Of a stretch of DNA of 64,000 nucleotides, positions 27,902-36,079 are shown one piece after another. Position 1 is the first letter of the stretch, and each line of letters starts with the position of its first letter. Source of the DNA: Sulfidibacter corallicola (lineage in GTDB: Bacteria > Acidobacteriota > Holophagae > Acanthopleuribacterales > Acanthopleuribacteraceae); the NCBI RefSeq assembly GCF_017498545.1, contig NZ_CP071793.1, forward strand, positions 3,923,501 to 3,987,500. Reading direction: 5' to 3'. The notes under the pieces were generated by a model. It made no database searches. It worked only from the letters and a program-made list of their open reading frames with translations, and was not told the DNA's origin. Position numbers and translations under genes: made by a program.

Positions 27902-28531
27902 TTGACTCCTACGACCACCGCCAAATCGCGAACCGCCGTGCCCGACCTACACCAATTCCTTCGCTGCACCACCCCGGACGCGTGGATCGCGGCAGCTCTC
28001 GAGCGGCAGGACATTCTCTTGGTGGACCACGCCAATTGCGAGAAAAAGGCGGCCTCCACGGCGTTGAACCTCATGTTCCGCTATGTGGATCGCGGTGATC
28101 TGCTGCAGAAAATGTCGCGCCTGGCCCGCGAGGAGCTGCGCCATTTCGAGCAGGTCCTGGCGATCATGAAGGCTCGCAACATTGATTATGTACACGTCAC
28201 CGCATCGCGTTACGCCGAGGGCCTGCGCAAACACATGCGCAAACAGGACCCCCAACGCCTGGTGGACGTGCTCATCATCGGCGCCTACATCGAGGCCCGT
28301 TCCTGCGAGCGCTTCGAAAAACTGGCGCCGCACCTGGACGAAGAGCTGGAACGCTTCTACACCTCGCTGCTGCGTTCCGAGGCCCGCCATTTCGCCGATT
28401 ATCTCAAACTAGCGCGCCAATACGCCGACGGCTGCATCCAGGACAGGATCGATTTCTTTGGCGCGGTGGAAGCCGAGCTGATCGAGAGCCCCGATCCCAC
28501 CTTCCGCTTCCACAGCGGCACCCCGGCCTGA
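27902..28531 (+). CDS. miaE: MiaE-like tRNA-(ms2io6A) hydroxylase, ferritin-like diiron protein
   Basis: Matches MiaE, which hydroxylates the isopentenyl side chain of ms2i6A37 in tRNA. The four-helix diiron ligands are visible: DHANCEKKAAS, REELRHFEQV, IGAYIEARSCERF and SEARHFADYLKLA, giving the E-ExxH-E-ExxH pattern. The start is taken at TTG 27902 because GAGG lies seven bases upstream and the 210-residue product fits the family; a GTG at 27938 is the alternative. No miaA or miaB lies in the window. Confidence 0.85.
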   Translation: MTPTTTAKSRTAVPDLHQFLRCTTPDAWIAAALERQDILLVDHANCEKKAASTALNLMFRYVDRGDLLQKMSRLAREELRHFEQVLAIMKARNIDYVHVTASRYAEGLRKHMRKQDPQRLVDVLIIGAYIEARSCERFEKLAPHLDEELERFYTSLLRSEARHFADYLKLARQYADGCIQDRIDFFGAVEAELIESPDPTFRFHSGTPA

Positions 28532-28593
28532 ACGGGTGCCCACCCAGGAACGAGCGGACTCCAATAGCCCAGCCGATTCGCCTGGATGGGCAC

Positions 28594-28656
28594 GGTATCA
28601 GGTATCAGGTATCAGGTATCAGGTATCAGGTATCAGGTATCAGGTATCAGGTATCA
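28594..28656. repeat. Array of nine GGTATCA heptamers
   Basis: A perfect array of 9 x 7 bases (63 bases), followed by a partial GGT. It sits between two convergent genes, outside any CDS. Such an array is prone to slippage. Confidence 0.95.
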
Positions 28657-28705
28657 GGTCTCGGCAAATTACAAAACAACCCTCGTTCCGGATGGCCAAC
28701 ATCTA

Positions 28706-28736
28706 TAAAAAAAGCCCGGCGACGAGGCCGGGCTTT
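28706..28736 (-). terminator. Terminator of the ALDH7 gene
   Basis: On the minus strand AGCCCGGC/GCCGGGCT with a 6-base loop runs into seven T. It may serve the convergent miaE-like gene weakly. Confidence 0.8.
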
Positions 28737-28774
28737 CCGCGAACCGTCGAGGCGTCGATAGCGACGCCCGCTCC

Positions 28775-30286
28775 TTAGAGATCGAATTTGATCCCTTGAG
28801 CCAAAGGCAGTTCCTTGGAGTAGTTGATGGTGTTGGTCTGGCGGCGCATGTAGGCCTTCCAGGAATCGGAACCCGACTCGCGACCACCGCCGGTTTCCTT
28901 CTCACCACCGAAGGCGCCGCCGATTTCCGCACCGGAAGTCCCGATGTTGACGTTGGCGATACCGCAATCGGAACCCTGGTGGCCCAGGAACTTTTCGGCT
29001 TCCAGCAGATTCGAGGTGAAGACCGCGGAAGAGAGCCCCTGCGGTACGCCGTTCTGGTAGCCGATCGCCTCGTCGAAATCGCTGTAGGGAATCACGTAGA
29101 GAATCGGCGCGAAGGTTTCGTTCTGGACGATGTCGAAGCTGTTCTTGGCCTTGGCGATGGCCGGGGTTACGTAGAAGCCGGCACGGTCGACGCGCTCGCC
29201 GCCGCACAGGACCTCGCCGCCCTCGCTCTTGACCTGCTCCAGGGCCTTCGTCATCTGCTGAACCGCGTCCTCGTCGATGAGCGGACCCATCAGGGTGTTC
29301 TCGTCCAGCGGATCGCCGATGCGCACCTGGCCGTAGGCCTTCACCAGACGTTCGGTCACGGCATCCACCAGGCTCTCGTGCACGATCAGGCGGCGCGTGG
29401 TGGTGCAACGCTGACCGGCGGTACCCACCGCACCGAAGACGATGGCGGGAATCGCCAGCTCCAGGTTGGCTTCGGGCGTCAGGATGATGGCGTTGTTGCC
29501 GCCGAGCTCGAGGATCGAGCGACCCAGGCGTGCCGCGACCTTGGCGCCGACGATCTTGCCCATGCGTACGGAACCGGTGGCCGAGATGAGCGGCACGCGG
29601 TGGTCGTTGACGAGGGTTTCGCCCACGACGTCGTCGTGGCCGGTAGCCAAGGAGAACAGGCCGGGTACGCCGTGCTTCTCCAAAACGGGCGCGAAAATGT
29701 TCTGCATCGCGACGGCGACCAGCGGCGTCTTCAGCGACGGTTTCCAGATGACGCTGTCACCGCAAACGGCGGCGATCATGGCGTTCCAACCCCACACCGC
29801 GGCGGGGAAGTTGAAGGCGGTAATCACGCCGACGACGCCCATCGGATGGTACTGATCGTACATCCGGTGGCCAGGGCGCTCGGAGTGCATGGTGAACCCG
29901 TAGAGCTGGCGCGAGAGGCCCACCGCGTAATCGATGATGTCCACGATTTCCTGGATTTCGCCAAGCCCTTCCTGATAGATCTTGCCCATTTCGAGCGTGA
30001 CCAGACGGCCGAGGTCGTCTTTGTGGGCGCGCAGGACTTCACCCATTTCGCGAACCACCTGTCCGCGCAGGGGTGCCGGCTTCGTACGCCAAGCGGCAAA
30101 GCTTCGCTCCGCCACGGCGACCACCTGTTCGTATTCGTCCCGGTCCGCGAGGCGAACCTTGGCGATGGCTTCCCCGTTGGCCGGATTGTAGCTGGTGACT
30201 TCTCCGCCCTTGCCTTCCAACCAGCGGTCGGAGAACACCCCACTGTTCACTTCCTCAATTCCTAACCGTTTCAAGAAATCGTACAT
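28775..30286 (-). CDS. amaB: ALDH7-type aldehyde dehydrogenase (alpha-aminoadipic semialdehyde dehydrogenase)
   Basis: NAD-dependent aldehyde dehydrogenase of 503 residues, close in pattern to ALDH7A1/AmaB. That group oxidises alpha-aminoadipic semialdehyde (piperideine-6-carboxylate) in lysine breakdown. The catalytic Cys294 lies in GTAGQRCTTTRRL, the signature of this subfamily, and the general base Glu260 in ILELGGNNA. FNFPAAVWGWN is also present. GAGG lies six bases before the ATG at 30286. No other lysine-degradation gene is adjacent, so the substrate is inferred. Confidence 0.88.
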   Translation of the reverse strand: MYDFLKRLGIEEVNSGVFSDRWLEGKGGEVTSYNPANGEAIAKVRLADRDEYEQVVAVAERSFAAWRTKPAPLRGQVVREMGEVLRAHKDDLGRLVTLEMGKIYQEGLGEIQEIVDIIDYAVGLSRQLYGFTMHSERPGHRMYDQYHPMGVVGVITAFNFPAAVWGWNAMIAAVCGDSVIWKPSLKTPLVAVAMQNIFAPVLEKHGVPGLFSLATGHDDVVGETLVNDHRVPLISATGSVRMGKIVGAKVAARLGRSILELGGNNAIILTPEANLELAIPAIVFGAVGTAGQRCTTTRRLIVHESLVDAVTERLVKAYGQVRIGDPLDENTLMGPLIDEDAVQQMTKALEQVKSEGGEVLCGGERVDRAGFYVTPAIAKAKNSFDIVQNETFAPILYVIPYSDFDEAIGYQNGVPQGLSSAVFTSNLLEAEKFLGHQGSDCGIANVNIGTSGAEIGGAFGGEKETGGGRESGSDSWKAYMRRQTNTINYSKELPLAQGIKFDL

Positions 30287-31167
30287 GCGGTACCTCAAAT
30301 CTTATTGCTTGTTTTCATTTTTTCATTGTTCCAAGTTCATTGTTCATCGCTTATCGATCATCGCCGATGAACGCGAGTCGACCCTGCCGCATCGGGAATC
30401 AAAGAGCCGACATCACACCGCGACGCGATCACCGAATCGCGATTCACATCGATCGGGGCCAGAACCACAAAGGCAACCCCGACACAAAGCGAAAAAAGCG
30501 CCGCGCGTATTCACGCCGCGCCTGCCGCTGTCGGACGTCGCGCGCCGCACGCATTTACAAATGGGAAACCAGTGATCTTCCCCCCGGAGCGAGATCTCGT
30601 GGATGCTTCATCGCACGACATCTCTCGTTTGCATTCCATACCAACCTCGGTGAACCCCACTCGGCGTCTAAAACCGGCATTGAGACCGCAACCCGGTTCA
30701 TGAATCGAGAATCTAGGGCGCGTCCGAACCGACGACGGCAGCGGACGTCGCGAGGACCCAAGTGCGGGAGACTCGAGGCTTCGGGAATGCATCCCAAAAA
30801 AACCATTCTAGCAGATGATGAGGTCGAAACGCCACGGGCCGAAACAGGTTCGCACATCGGAAAAAGCGGTGCCGGTGAGGTGGCCGCGGGAACCCCTCAC
30901 GAAAACCAATTTTTTGTTGGCTTTGCGCCAGTGAGTTGGTTTAATGCGCTTGGGTCATCTCTTTGGGCGTTCACGTTGATTTGGTTGACAGGAACGGCGT
31001 CGGTCCCGCCTTGGAACGCCGGCATCCACGGCGCGAAGCCCAGGCGAGATCCGAGCCGAATCGGGGGGTTTTCGAAACCGTTCGAGCGCAACGCCACACC
31101 GATCCTCACTGCATCCATCGGCCGCCGACGGAATCGATTCGCACCCCAACCACAAGGGATTGTTAGC
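30287..31167. other. Long spacer upstream of gcvT
   Basis: About 880 bases between the divergent ALDH7 and gcvT genes. An open frame continuous with gcvT runs through it, but its composition is unlike a protein and the gcvT start has its own ribosome-binding site. I looked for a glycine riboswitch and did not recognise one. Confidence 0.5.
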
Positions 31168-32268
31168 ATGACCGAAGCGTTAAAAAAGACACCGCTGGCC
31201 GAGGAACACGAAAAGCTGGGTGCCAAGATGGTTCCGTTCGGTGGTTGGTACATGCCCGTGCAATACACGGGTCTGGTAGAGGAACACACGGCCGTCCGCG
31301 AAAAGGCGGGCCTGTTCGACGTCTCACACATGGGTGAAGTACGGGTAACGGGCAAGGACGCCGTCGCCTTCGTCGACCACTTGACCGTCAACCAGGTCAC
31401 CAAGCTGGTGGACGGCCAAGCGCACTACACCGCGTTCTGCAAACCCGACGGGACCGTGATCGACGACCTGCTGGTCTATCGCATCGGGCCCGAGGAATTG
31501 TTGCTGGTGATCAATGCCGGCAACATCGACAAAGACGTCGCCTGGATCGAACGGCACGTCGGTGATTTCGACGTCATCGTCAAAAACGAGAGCAACGCCA
31601 TCGCCCAAATCGCGATCCAGGGCCCGCTCGCAGAGGAAATCCTGCAGCGAATCTGCCCCGAAGACCTCTCGCAAATCAATTACTACTGGTTCGTACACAC
31701 TTCCATCAAGGGATTGCCCACGTTGGTATCTCGCACCGGCTATACCGGTGAAGATGGATTCGAGTGCTACTGCAGTGCCGATCACGGCGTTCGCCTGTGG
31801 AACCTGCTGCTGGAAACCGGCCGCGAGGACGGCTTGATTCCCGCCGGTCTCGGAGCCCGCGACACGCTTCGCCTGGAAGCGCGCATGCACCTCTACGGCA
31901 ACGACATGGACGAGACGACCCACATCTTGGAAGCCGGCCTGGGCTGGATCGTCAAGCTCAAGAACAGTCCGGAGTTCATCGGCAAGGAACAGATTCGCGC
32001 CCAGAAAAAGGCCGGTCTCGACCGCCGCCTGGTGGGCTTCGAGGTCAAGGGCCGCGGCATCGCGCGCCAGGGTTATCCAATCGTCCACGAGGATCGCGAC
32101 GTGGGCCGCGTCACCAGCGGAACCCATTCGCCGACCCTGAAAAAAGCGATCGGGCTCGGCTACGTCCCCTTGGCGCTCACCGAACCCGGCACCGTCTTTC
32201 ACGTGCGCATTCGCAACAAGCTCGTCGAAGCCGAGGTCGTCAAGGGCCCCTTCTACAAGCGGGCCTGA
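31168..32268 (+). CDS. gcvT: Glycine cleavage system T protein (aminomethyltransferase)
   Basis: Transfers the methylene group of the aminomethyl-lipoyl H protein to tetrahydrofolate, releasing ammonia. The 366-residue chain has KTPLAEEHEKLGAKMVPFGGWYMPVQY at the N-terminus, DVSHMGEVRVTG and SRTGYTGEDGFE. Its closing region contains VGRVTSGTHSPTLKKAIGLGYV, characteristic of the family. AAGGGA lies eight bases before the ATG at 31168. gcvH follows 122 bases later; gcvP is not in the window. Confidence 0.95.
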   Translation: MTEALKKTPLAEEHEKLGAKMVPFGGWYMPVQYTGLVEEHTAVREKAGLFDVSHMGEVRVTGKDAVAFVDHLTVNQVTKLVDGQAHYTAFCKPDGTVIDDLLVYRIGPEELLLVINAGNIDKDVAWIERHVGDFDVIVKNESNAIAQIAIQGPLAEEILQRICPEDLSQINYYWFVHTSIKGLPTLVSRTGYTGEDGFECYCSADHGVRLWNLLLETGREDGLIPAGLGARDTLRLEARMHLYGNDMDETTHILEAGLGWIVKLKNSPEFIGKEQIRAQKKAGLDRRLVGFEVKGRGIARQGYPIVHEDRDVGRVTSGTHSPTLKKAIGLGYVPLALTEPGTVFHVRIRNKLVEAEVVKGPFYKRA

Positions 32269-32390
32269 TCGATCGTCGGATCGCGACGCAACGACCACGA
32301 CCTCGCCAAAAATAATTGACCGGCTCCCGGTCGCCGAATCAATGATCAAACGCCTGTACTTTTTTCATTTCCAGTCGGGAGGACTAGAGG

Positions 32391-32777
32391 ATGTATTCTG
32401 GGAAAAACCTTTATTCGAAAGAACACGAGTGGCTGAGCGTCGATGGCGACACCGCCCTCATCGGCATCACCCATCACGCCCAAGACCAATTGGGCGACAT
32501 CGTTTACGTGGATTTGCCTGACGTCGATTCCGAGTTCGAGATCGGCGAGGAATTCGGCAGTGTCGAATCGGTGAAAGCGGTCGCCGAGGTATTCATGCCG
32601 ATCGGCGGAACCATCGTCGAAGTCAACGAAGACCTGGAAGACAGCCCGGAAGCCGTCAACAAGGATCCTCACGGCAAGGGTTGGTTGATCAAGATCAAGA
32701 TCGCCGATCAGAGCGAGCTGGAAAAGCTGTTGAGTGCCGAAGCCTACGAGGCATTCGTGAAAGAAGAAAGCAAATAA
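32391..32777 (+). CDS. gcvH: Glycine cleavage system H protein
   Basis: Lipoyl carrier of the glycine cleavage complex, 128 residues. HEWLSVDGDTALIGITHHAQDQLGDIVYVDLP is the standard opening. The lipoylated lysine is Lys62 in GSVESVKAVAEVFMP. A GGGAGGA site lies upstream of the ATG. It very likely works with the adjacent gcvT. Confidence 0.95.
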   Translation: MYSGKNLYSKEHEWLSVDGDTALIGITHHAQDQLGDIVYVDLPDVDSEFEIGEEFGSVESVKAVAEVFMPIGGTIVEVNEDLEDSPEAVNKDPHGKGWLIKIKIADQSELEKLLSAEAYEAFVKEESK

Positions 32778-33079
32778 GGGCTCCGAGACGAGCCGCAGGT
32801 CGGGCCGGGCCCCTCGAAATGCGAGGCCCCGGCTCACCGAGCGCAGGTTTGGCGCGCTTCCACTTTGCGATTCCACCGCGGTTTGTCATAGAATCACGTA
32901 TTGCTTCGATCCTCGCTGCGACATGCACCTTCGGGAATCGCCTTGCGAATTCCGAGATGTCCTTTCCGGTGTCTTCGGCAGGTCATCGAAACCATGCGGT
33001 CGAATCGGGCCGTTCGGGTCCGACCTGGCGATCCAGGGCCGCTACCCGGCCGGTCATCGCCATATCACTGTAGGTCAAT
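32778..33079. other. Spacer before the ECF sigma gene
   Basis: About 300 bases with no gene. It would hold the promoter of the sigma factor operon; I could not pick out convincing hexamers. Confidence 0.35.
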
Positions 33080-33679
33080 ATGGATGAAACCTCACTCACA
33101 GATGAGGCACTTGTCGAAAAAATCAAAGAAGGAAACGTCGAGCTGTTCGAGGTGATTGTTTCCCGCTATCAACGCAAGTTGGTCAACTACATTTATAGAA
33201 TGATCAACAACTACGAAGCTGCGATGGAGCTGTGTCAGGAAGTCTTTATCAAAGTCTACAGCTCCTTGGACAAATACAACCCCGAATACAAATTCACGAC
33301 CTGGATTCACCGCATTTCCTCCAACGCCACGATCGATTGGATGCGCAAGAAGAAGCTCGACACCTTCTCCATCGACGCCTCCGGTGAGGATTCGCCCAGC
33401 CTCAGTCAGCAACTCCCGGCCAAGGGACTCAGCCCCCTGCAAAACTTGGAGATGAGCCAATTGCAGGGCCGCATCGAGGCGGCCATCGACGAGCTGCCGT
33501 TCATCTACAAACAATTGATCGTGCTGCGGCACATCAATGAGCTCAGTTACGACGAGATTGCCAAAACCGTGGACTTACCCTTGGGCACGGTCAAAAACCG
33601 CATATTCCGCGGGCGCGAGATGCTGAAAAGCAAATTGGCCGAGGAGATGGCCAAGAGGGGAGGGCGCCAACGTGGTTGA
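33080..33679 (+). CDS. ECF-family RNA polymerase sigma factor
   Basis: Sigma-70-like factor of 199 residues with only regions 2 and 4. Region 2 (about 25-95) has MELCQEVFIKVYSSLDKY and FTTWIHRISSNATIDWMRKKK, which form the -10-binding helix. Region 4 (about 130-185) has ELPFIYKQLIVLRHINELSYDEIAKTVDLPLGTVKNRIFRGREMLK, the -35 helix-turn-helix. It belongs to the RpoE-like group by pattern. The stop overlaps the GTG of the next gene by eight bases, so the two are translationally coupled. This is the normal arrangement of sigma with its regulator. Confidence 0.92.
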   Translation: MDETSLTDEALVEKIKEGNVELFEVIVSRYQRKLVNYIYRMINNYEAAMELCQEVFIKVYSSLDKYNPEYKFTTWIHRISSNATIDWMRKKKLDTFSIDASGEDSPSLSQQLPAKGLSPLQNLEMSQLQGRIEAAIDELPFIYKQLIVLRHINELSYDEIAKTVDLPLGTVKNRIFRGREMLKSKLAEEMAKRGGRQRG

Positions 33680-34208
33680 TCCCAAAGACAACGAACGCGA
33701 CAGAATCATGAATCCGGCCCAACCCGACGACGAACACGCCGAAGAATCCCTCTTCGACGACGACACCGATCTGCCCGAGGATCCGTTGCTCGAGGAAAGC
33801 CTGCGCGGCCTGCCGGAGATCAAGGTTCCTTCGACCTTCCTGCCCAACGTCATGTTCCAGGTTTACGAAAAGCACGCCCGGGAACGCATCAGCATTCCGC
33901 AAGTGCTGCTGATCAGCGCCGTGCTGCTGATCCTGACGATCGGCTTCTTCACCCTGGACATCTACGATTACATGGCCGGCCACGACATCGACAGCTTCTC
34001 CCAGGGCATGTCGATCAAGGTCAAGGCCGTACTGGCCCAGTTCGACGAATGGCTTTCGGCATTCGGGGGGCTGGTCTCGGCATCCTGGCAGATTGTCAGT
34101 GGATCGCTGGGCTACTTCTTCAAAAACGTGAGTATCGGGATTCAAATCCTGATTCTCCTGATGATCCTGGCTCTCGGCTTCGGCGCCAAACGGCTGCTGA
34201 ACCGATAA
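33672..34208 (+). CDS. Putative membrane anti-sigma factor
   Basis: Hypothetical protein of 178 residues with an acidic N-terminal ~60 residues (DDEHAEESLFDDDTDLPEDPLLEESL). Two hydrophobic segments are visible, at about residues 75-98 (VLLISAVLLILTIGFFTL) and 152-173. No zinc-binding HxxxCxxC motif is seen, so it is not a classic ZAS anti-sigma. The role is inferred from coupling to the sigma gene. The GTG at 33672 is favoured because GGGGAGGG lies eight bases upstream; an ATG at 33708 lacks one. Confidence 0.65.
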   Translation: MVDPKDNERDRIMNPAQPDDEHAEESLFDDDTDLPEDPLLEESLRGLPEIKVPSTFLPNVMFQVYEKHARERISIPQVLLISAVLLILTIGFFTLDIYDYMAGHDIDSFSQGMSIKVKAVLAQFDEWLSAFGGLVSASWQIVSGSLGYFFKNVSIGIQILILLMILALGFGAKRLLNR

Positions 34209-34262
34209 CGGGATCGATTCGATTCTCCCGAAATCCCCACAAGTCGATACATGAGGTACACC

Positions 34263-35186
34263 ATGACGGCCCGAGAAAAACACAGACAGCTTCGAGTCCC
34301 GGCACTGGCTCTGGCCTGGTTGTTGGTATGGTTTCTCGGCGCGCCGCTCCAGGCGCAACAACCGCCCTACGTGGTGACCGGCCTCAAGACCTACGAGGGC
34401 AACGTCTTCGCCGTCGGCCAGGACGTCATCGTCGAGGGCACCGTCAAGGGCGATGTGGGCGCCGTGATGGCCGACATCCACATCAAGGGCACCGTGGAAG
34501 GCAACATCACCGCGCTGGGCGGCTCGGTGCGCATCTATCGGGACGCGAACGTCTCGGGCAACCTGCTGTGCCTGGGCGGCGACGTGTCCTCCCACGAGCA
34601 GGCCATGGTCGGCGGCAAGATCGTCCACCATTTCGCGCCGTCCGGTCCCAGCCGGGAAAGCGCCTACCTCACCAGTTCCCATTCGATGGCGGCGCTGTTC
34701 TTCGCACAATCCTTCTTTCTGTTCCTGGTCATCATCATCACGTTCTACATCTTCCCCAACCAGGTCAACGAGGCCAGCTTCCAACTGGGCCAGGATTTGA
34801 CACGCCATTTCATCATCGGCCTGATCACCCTCGCGACCTTCCTGCTCGCCATGTTCGTCAGCATCCTGTTGATGGTGGTCATGGTCGGCTTCCCCATGTT
34901 CCTTCTCTTTTCCAGTGGCCTGATGGTCGTGTCCATTTTCGGTAGCGTGGTGGTGTTCCATCGCGTCGGTACGGTCATCGAAGAGCTTTCCAACGGCTTG
35001 CTGTCCACCGTGGCGAGCCTGCTGATGGCCGTGCTGCTGATCGGCGTGATCCTGCACCTGCCGCTCTTGGGCACGCTGATGCAACTCACGATTCTGATCA
35101 TGGGCTGCGGGGTCATCATCGAGACGCGATTCGGAACCAACAAGCAATGGTTCACCAAGAAGAAGCGTTACTGGGCGGCCAGTTGA
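34263..35186 (+). CDS. Polymer-forming (bactofilin-like) domain membrane protein
   Basis: Residues 1-33 form a signal peptide. A ~90-residue stretch of short beta turns follows (GNVFAVGQDVIVEGTVKGDVGAVMADIHIKGTVEGNI), the hexapeptide-like repeat of bactofilin/polymer-forming domains. Then come four or five membrane helices (about 145-295) and a basic C-terminus. Related proteins couple envelope assemblies to the membrane; nothing more specific can be claimed. It follows the putative anti-sigma gene by 54 bases and is probably in the same operon. The ATG at 34263 has GAGG about seven bases upstream. Confidence 0.7.
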   Translation: MTAREKHRQLRVPALALAWLLVWFLGAPLQAQQPPYVVTGLKTYEGNVFAVGQDVIVEGTVKGDVGAVMADIHIKGTVEGNITALGGSVRIYRDANVSGNLLCLGGDVSSHEQAMVGGKIVHHFAPSGPSRESAYLTSSHSMAALFFAQSFFLFLVIIITFYIFPNQVNEASFQLGQDLTRHFIIGLITLATFLLAMFVSILLMVVMVGFPMFLLFSSGLMVVSIFGSVVVFHRVGTVIEELSNGLLSTVASLLMAVLLIGVILHLPLLGTLMQLTILIMGCGVIIETRFGTNKQWFTKKKRYWAAS

Positions 35187-35211
35187 GCCGTTCGGCCACG
35201 AGGAGTCGGAC

Positions 35212-35889
35212 ATGACGGACCAACGAGGAAAACGCGCCGTCCTGTTGGGCGCCAGCGGGTTGATCGGCGGCTACTGCCTGGAACACCTTCTCGCCGACCC
35301 CACCTACGACCGGGTCGTCACGCCGTTGCGCCGTCACCTCGATCTCGAACACCCCAAACTGACCCAGCGCATCGTCAGCTTCGACCACCTCTCCGCCAAT
35401 GCCGACTGTTTTCACGGCGACGATCTCTTCTGCTGCCTGGGCACGACCATGCGCCAAGCCGGGACCCGCGAGCAGTTTCGCCACGTGGATCTGCACCTGC
35501 CGCTCGAATGCGCCCGCCTGGCCCACGAAAACGGCATGCGCCGATGCCTGGTCATCACCGCCCTGGGTGCCGACCCCGACTCGCGAGTGTTCTACAACCG
35601 GGTCAAGGGCGAGCTGGAACAAGCCCTCGAAACCCTGGGTTTCTCTCACTTGAGCATCCTGCGCCCTTCCCTGCTGCGCGGCCCGCGCACCCAATCGAGG
35701 CCCGGCGAAAGACTCGGCGAATGGGTTTTGGCCGCCACGAGTTGGTTGCTGGTGGGACCGCTTCGCAAATACCGCGCGATTCACGCCCGTGTGGTGGCCG
35801 AGGCCCTCGTCGCCCAGGCCAAACGGGAAGAATCCGGCGTGTTTCGGCTCGAGTCCGACCAAATTGCGCGAACGGCGTCGATTTCGTGA
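35212..35889 (+). CDS. NAD(P)-binding SDR-type oxidoreductase
   Basis: Short atypical short-chain dehydrogenase/NAD(P)-binding protein of 225 residues. The Rossmann motif GASGLIGG is at residues 13-20. YNRVKGELEQAL supplies the Tyr-xxx-Lys pair, and LRPSLLRGPR closes the domain. It resembles the HTATIP2/YbjT-type group. It starts 25 bases after the bactofilin-like gene with GAGGAG upstream, so it is probably co-transcribed. The substrate is unknown. Confidence 0.75.
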   Translation: MTDQRGKRAVLLGASGLIGGYCLEHLLADPTYDRVVTPLRRHLDLEHPKLTQRIVSFDHLSANADCFHGDDLFCCLGTTMRQAGTREQFRHVDLHLPLECARLAHENGMRRCLVITALGADPDSRVFYNRVKGELEQALETLGFSHLSILRPSLLRGPRTQSRPGERLGEWVLAATSWLLVGPLRKYRAIHARVVAEALVAQAKREESGVFRLESDQIARTASIS

Positions 35890-36079
35890 TCCCGGGCCGG
35901 AGTTTTCCCAGTATGGCGCGCTCCGGAAACCCGGCCGGCCCAACCAGAGACGAAAGACTTTTTTGTGAATTTATCAACCGCAACCCTTATAATCAGAGGA
36001 TCAAAAAGGTTTCCCTGATTCCGTTGCCCGTTTGGAACCGCAAGTTCACGAACGCGGCGCGTATTGGTAAAGGTGGATC

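Noticed and set aside
30340..31167. N-terminal extension of gcvT by 276 codons
   Set aside because: Residues there are Arg/Pro/His-rich and unlike GcvT, and the ATG at 31168 has its own ribosome-binding site at the normal family start.
30870..31167. Glycine riboswitch upstream of gcvT
   Set aside because: Expected by analogy with other gcv operons, but I could not find the conserved core bases.
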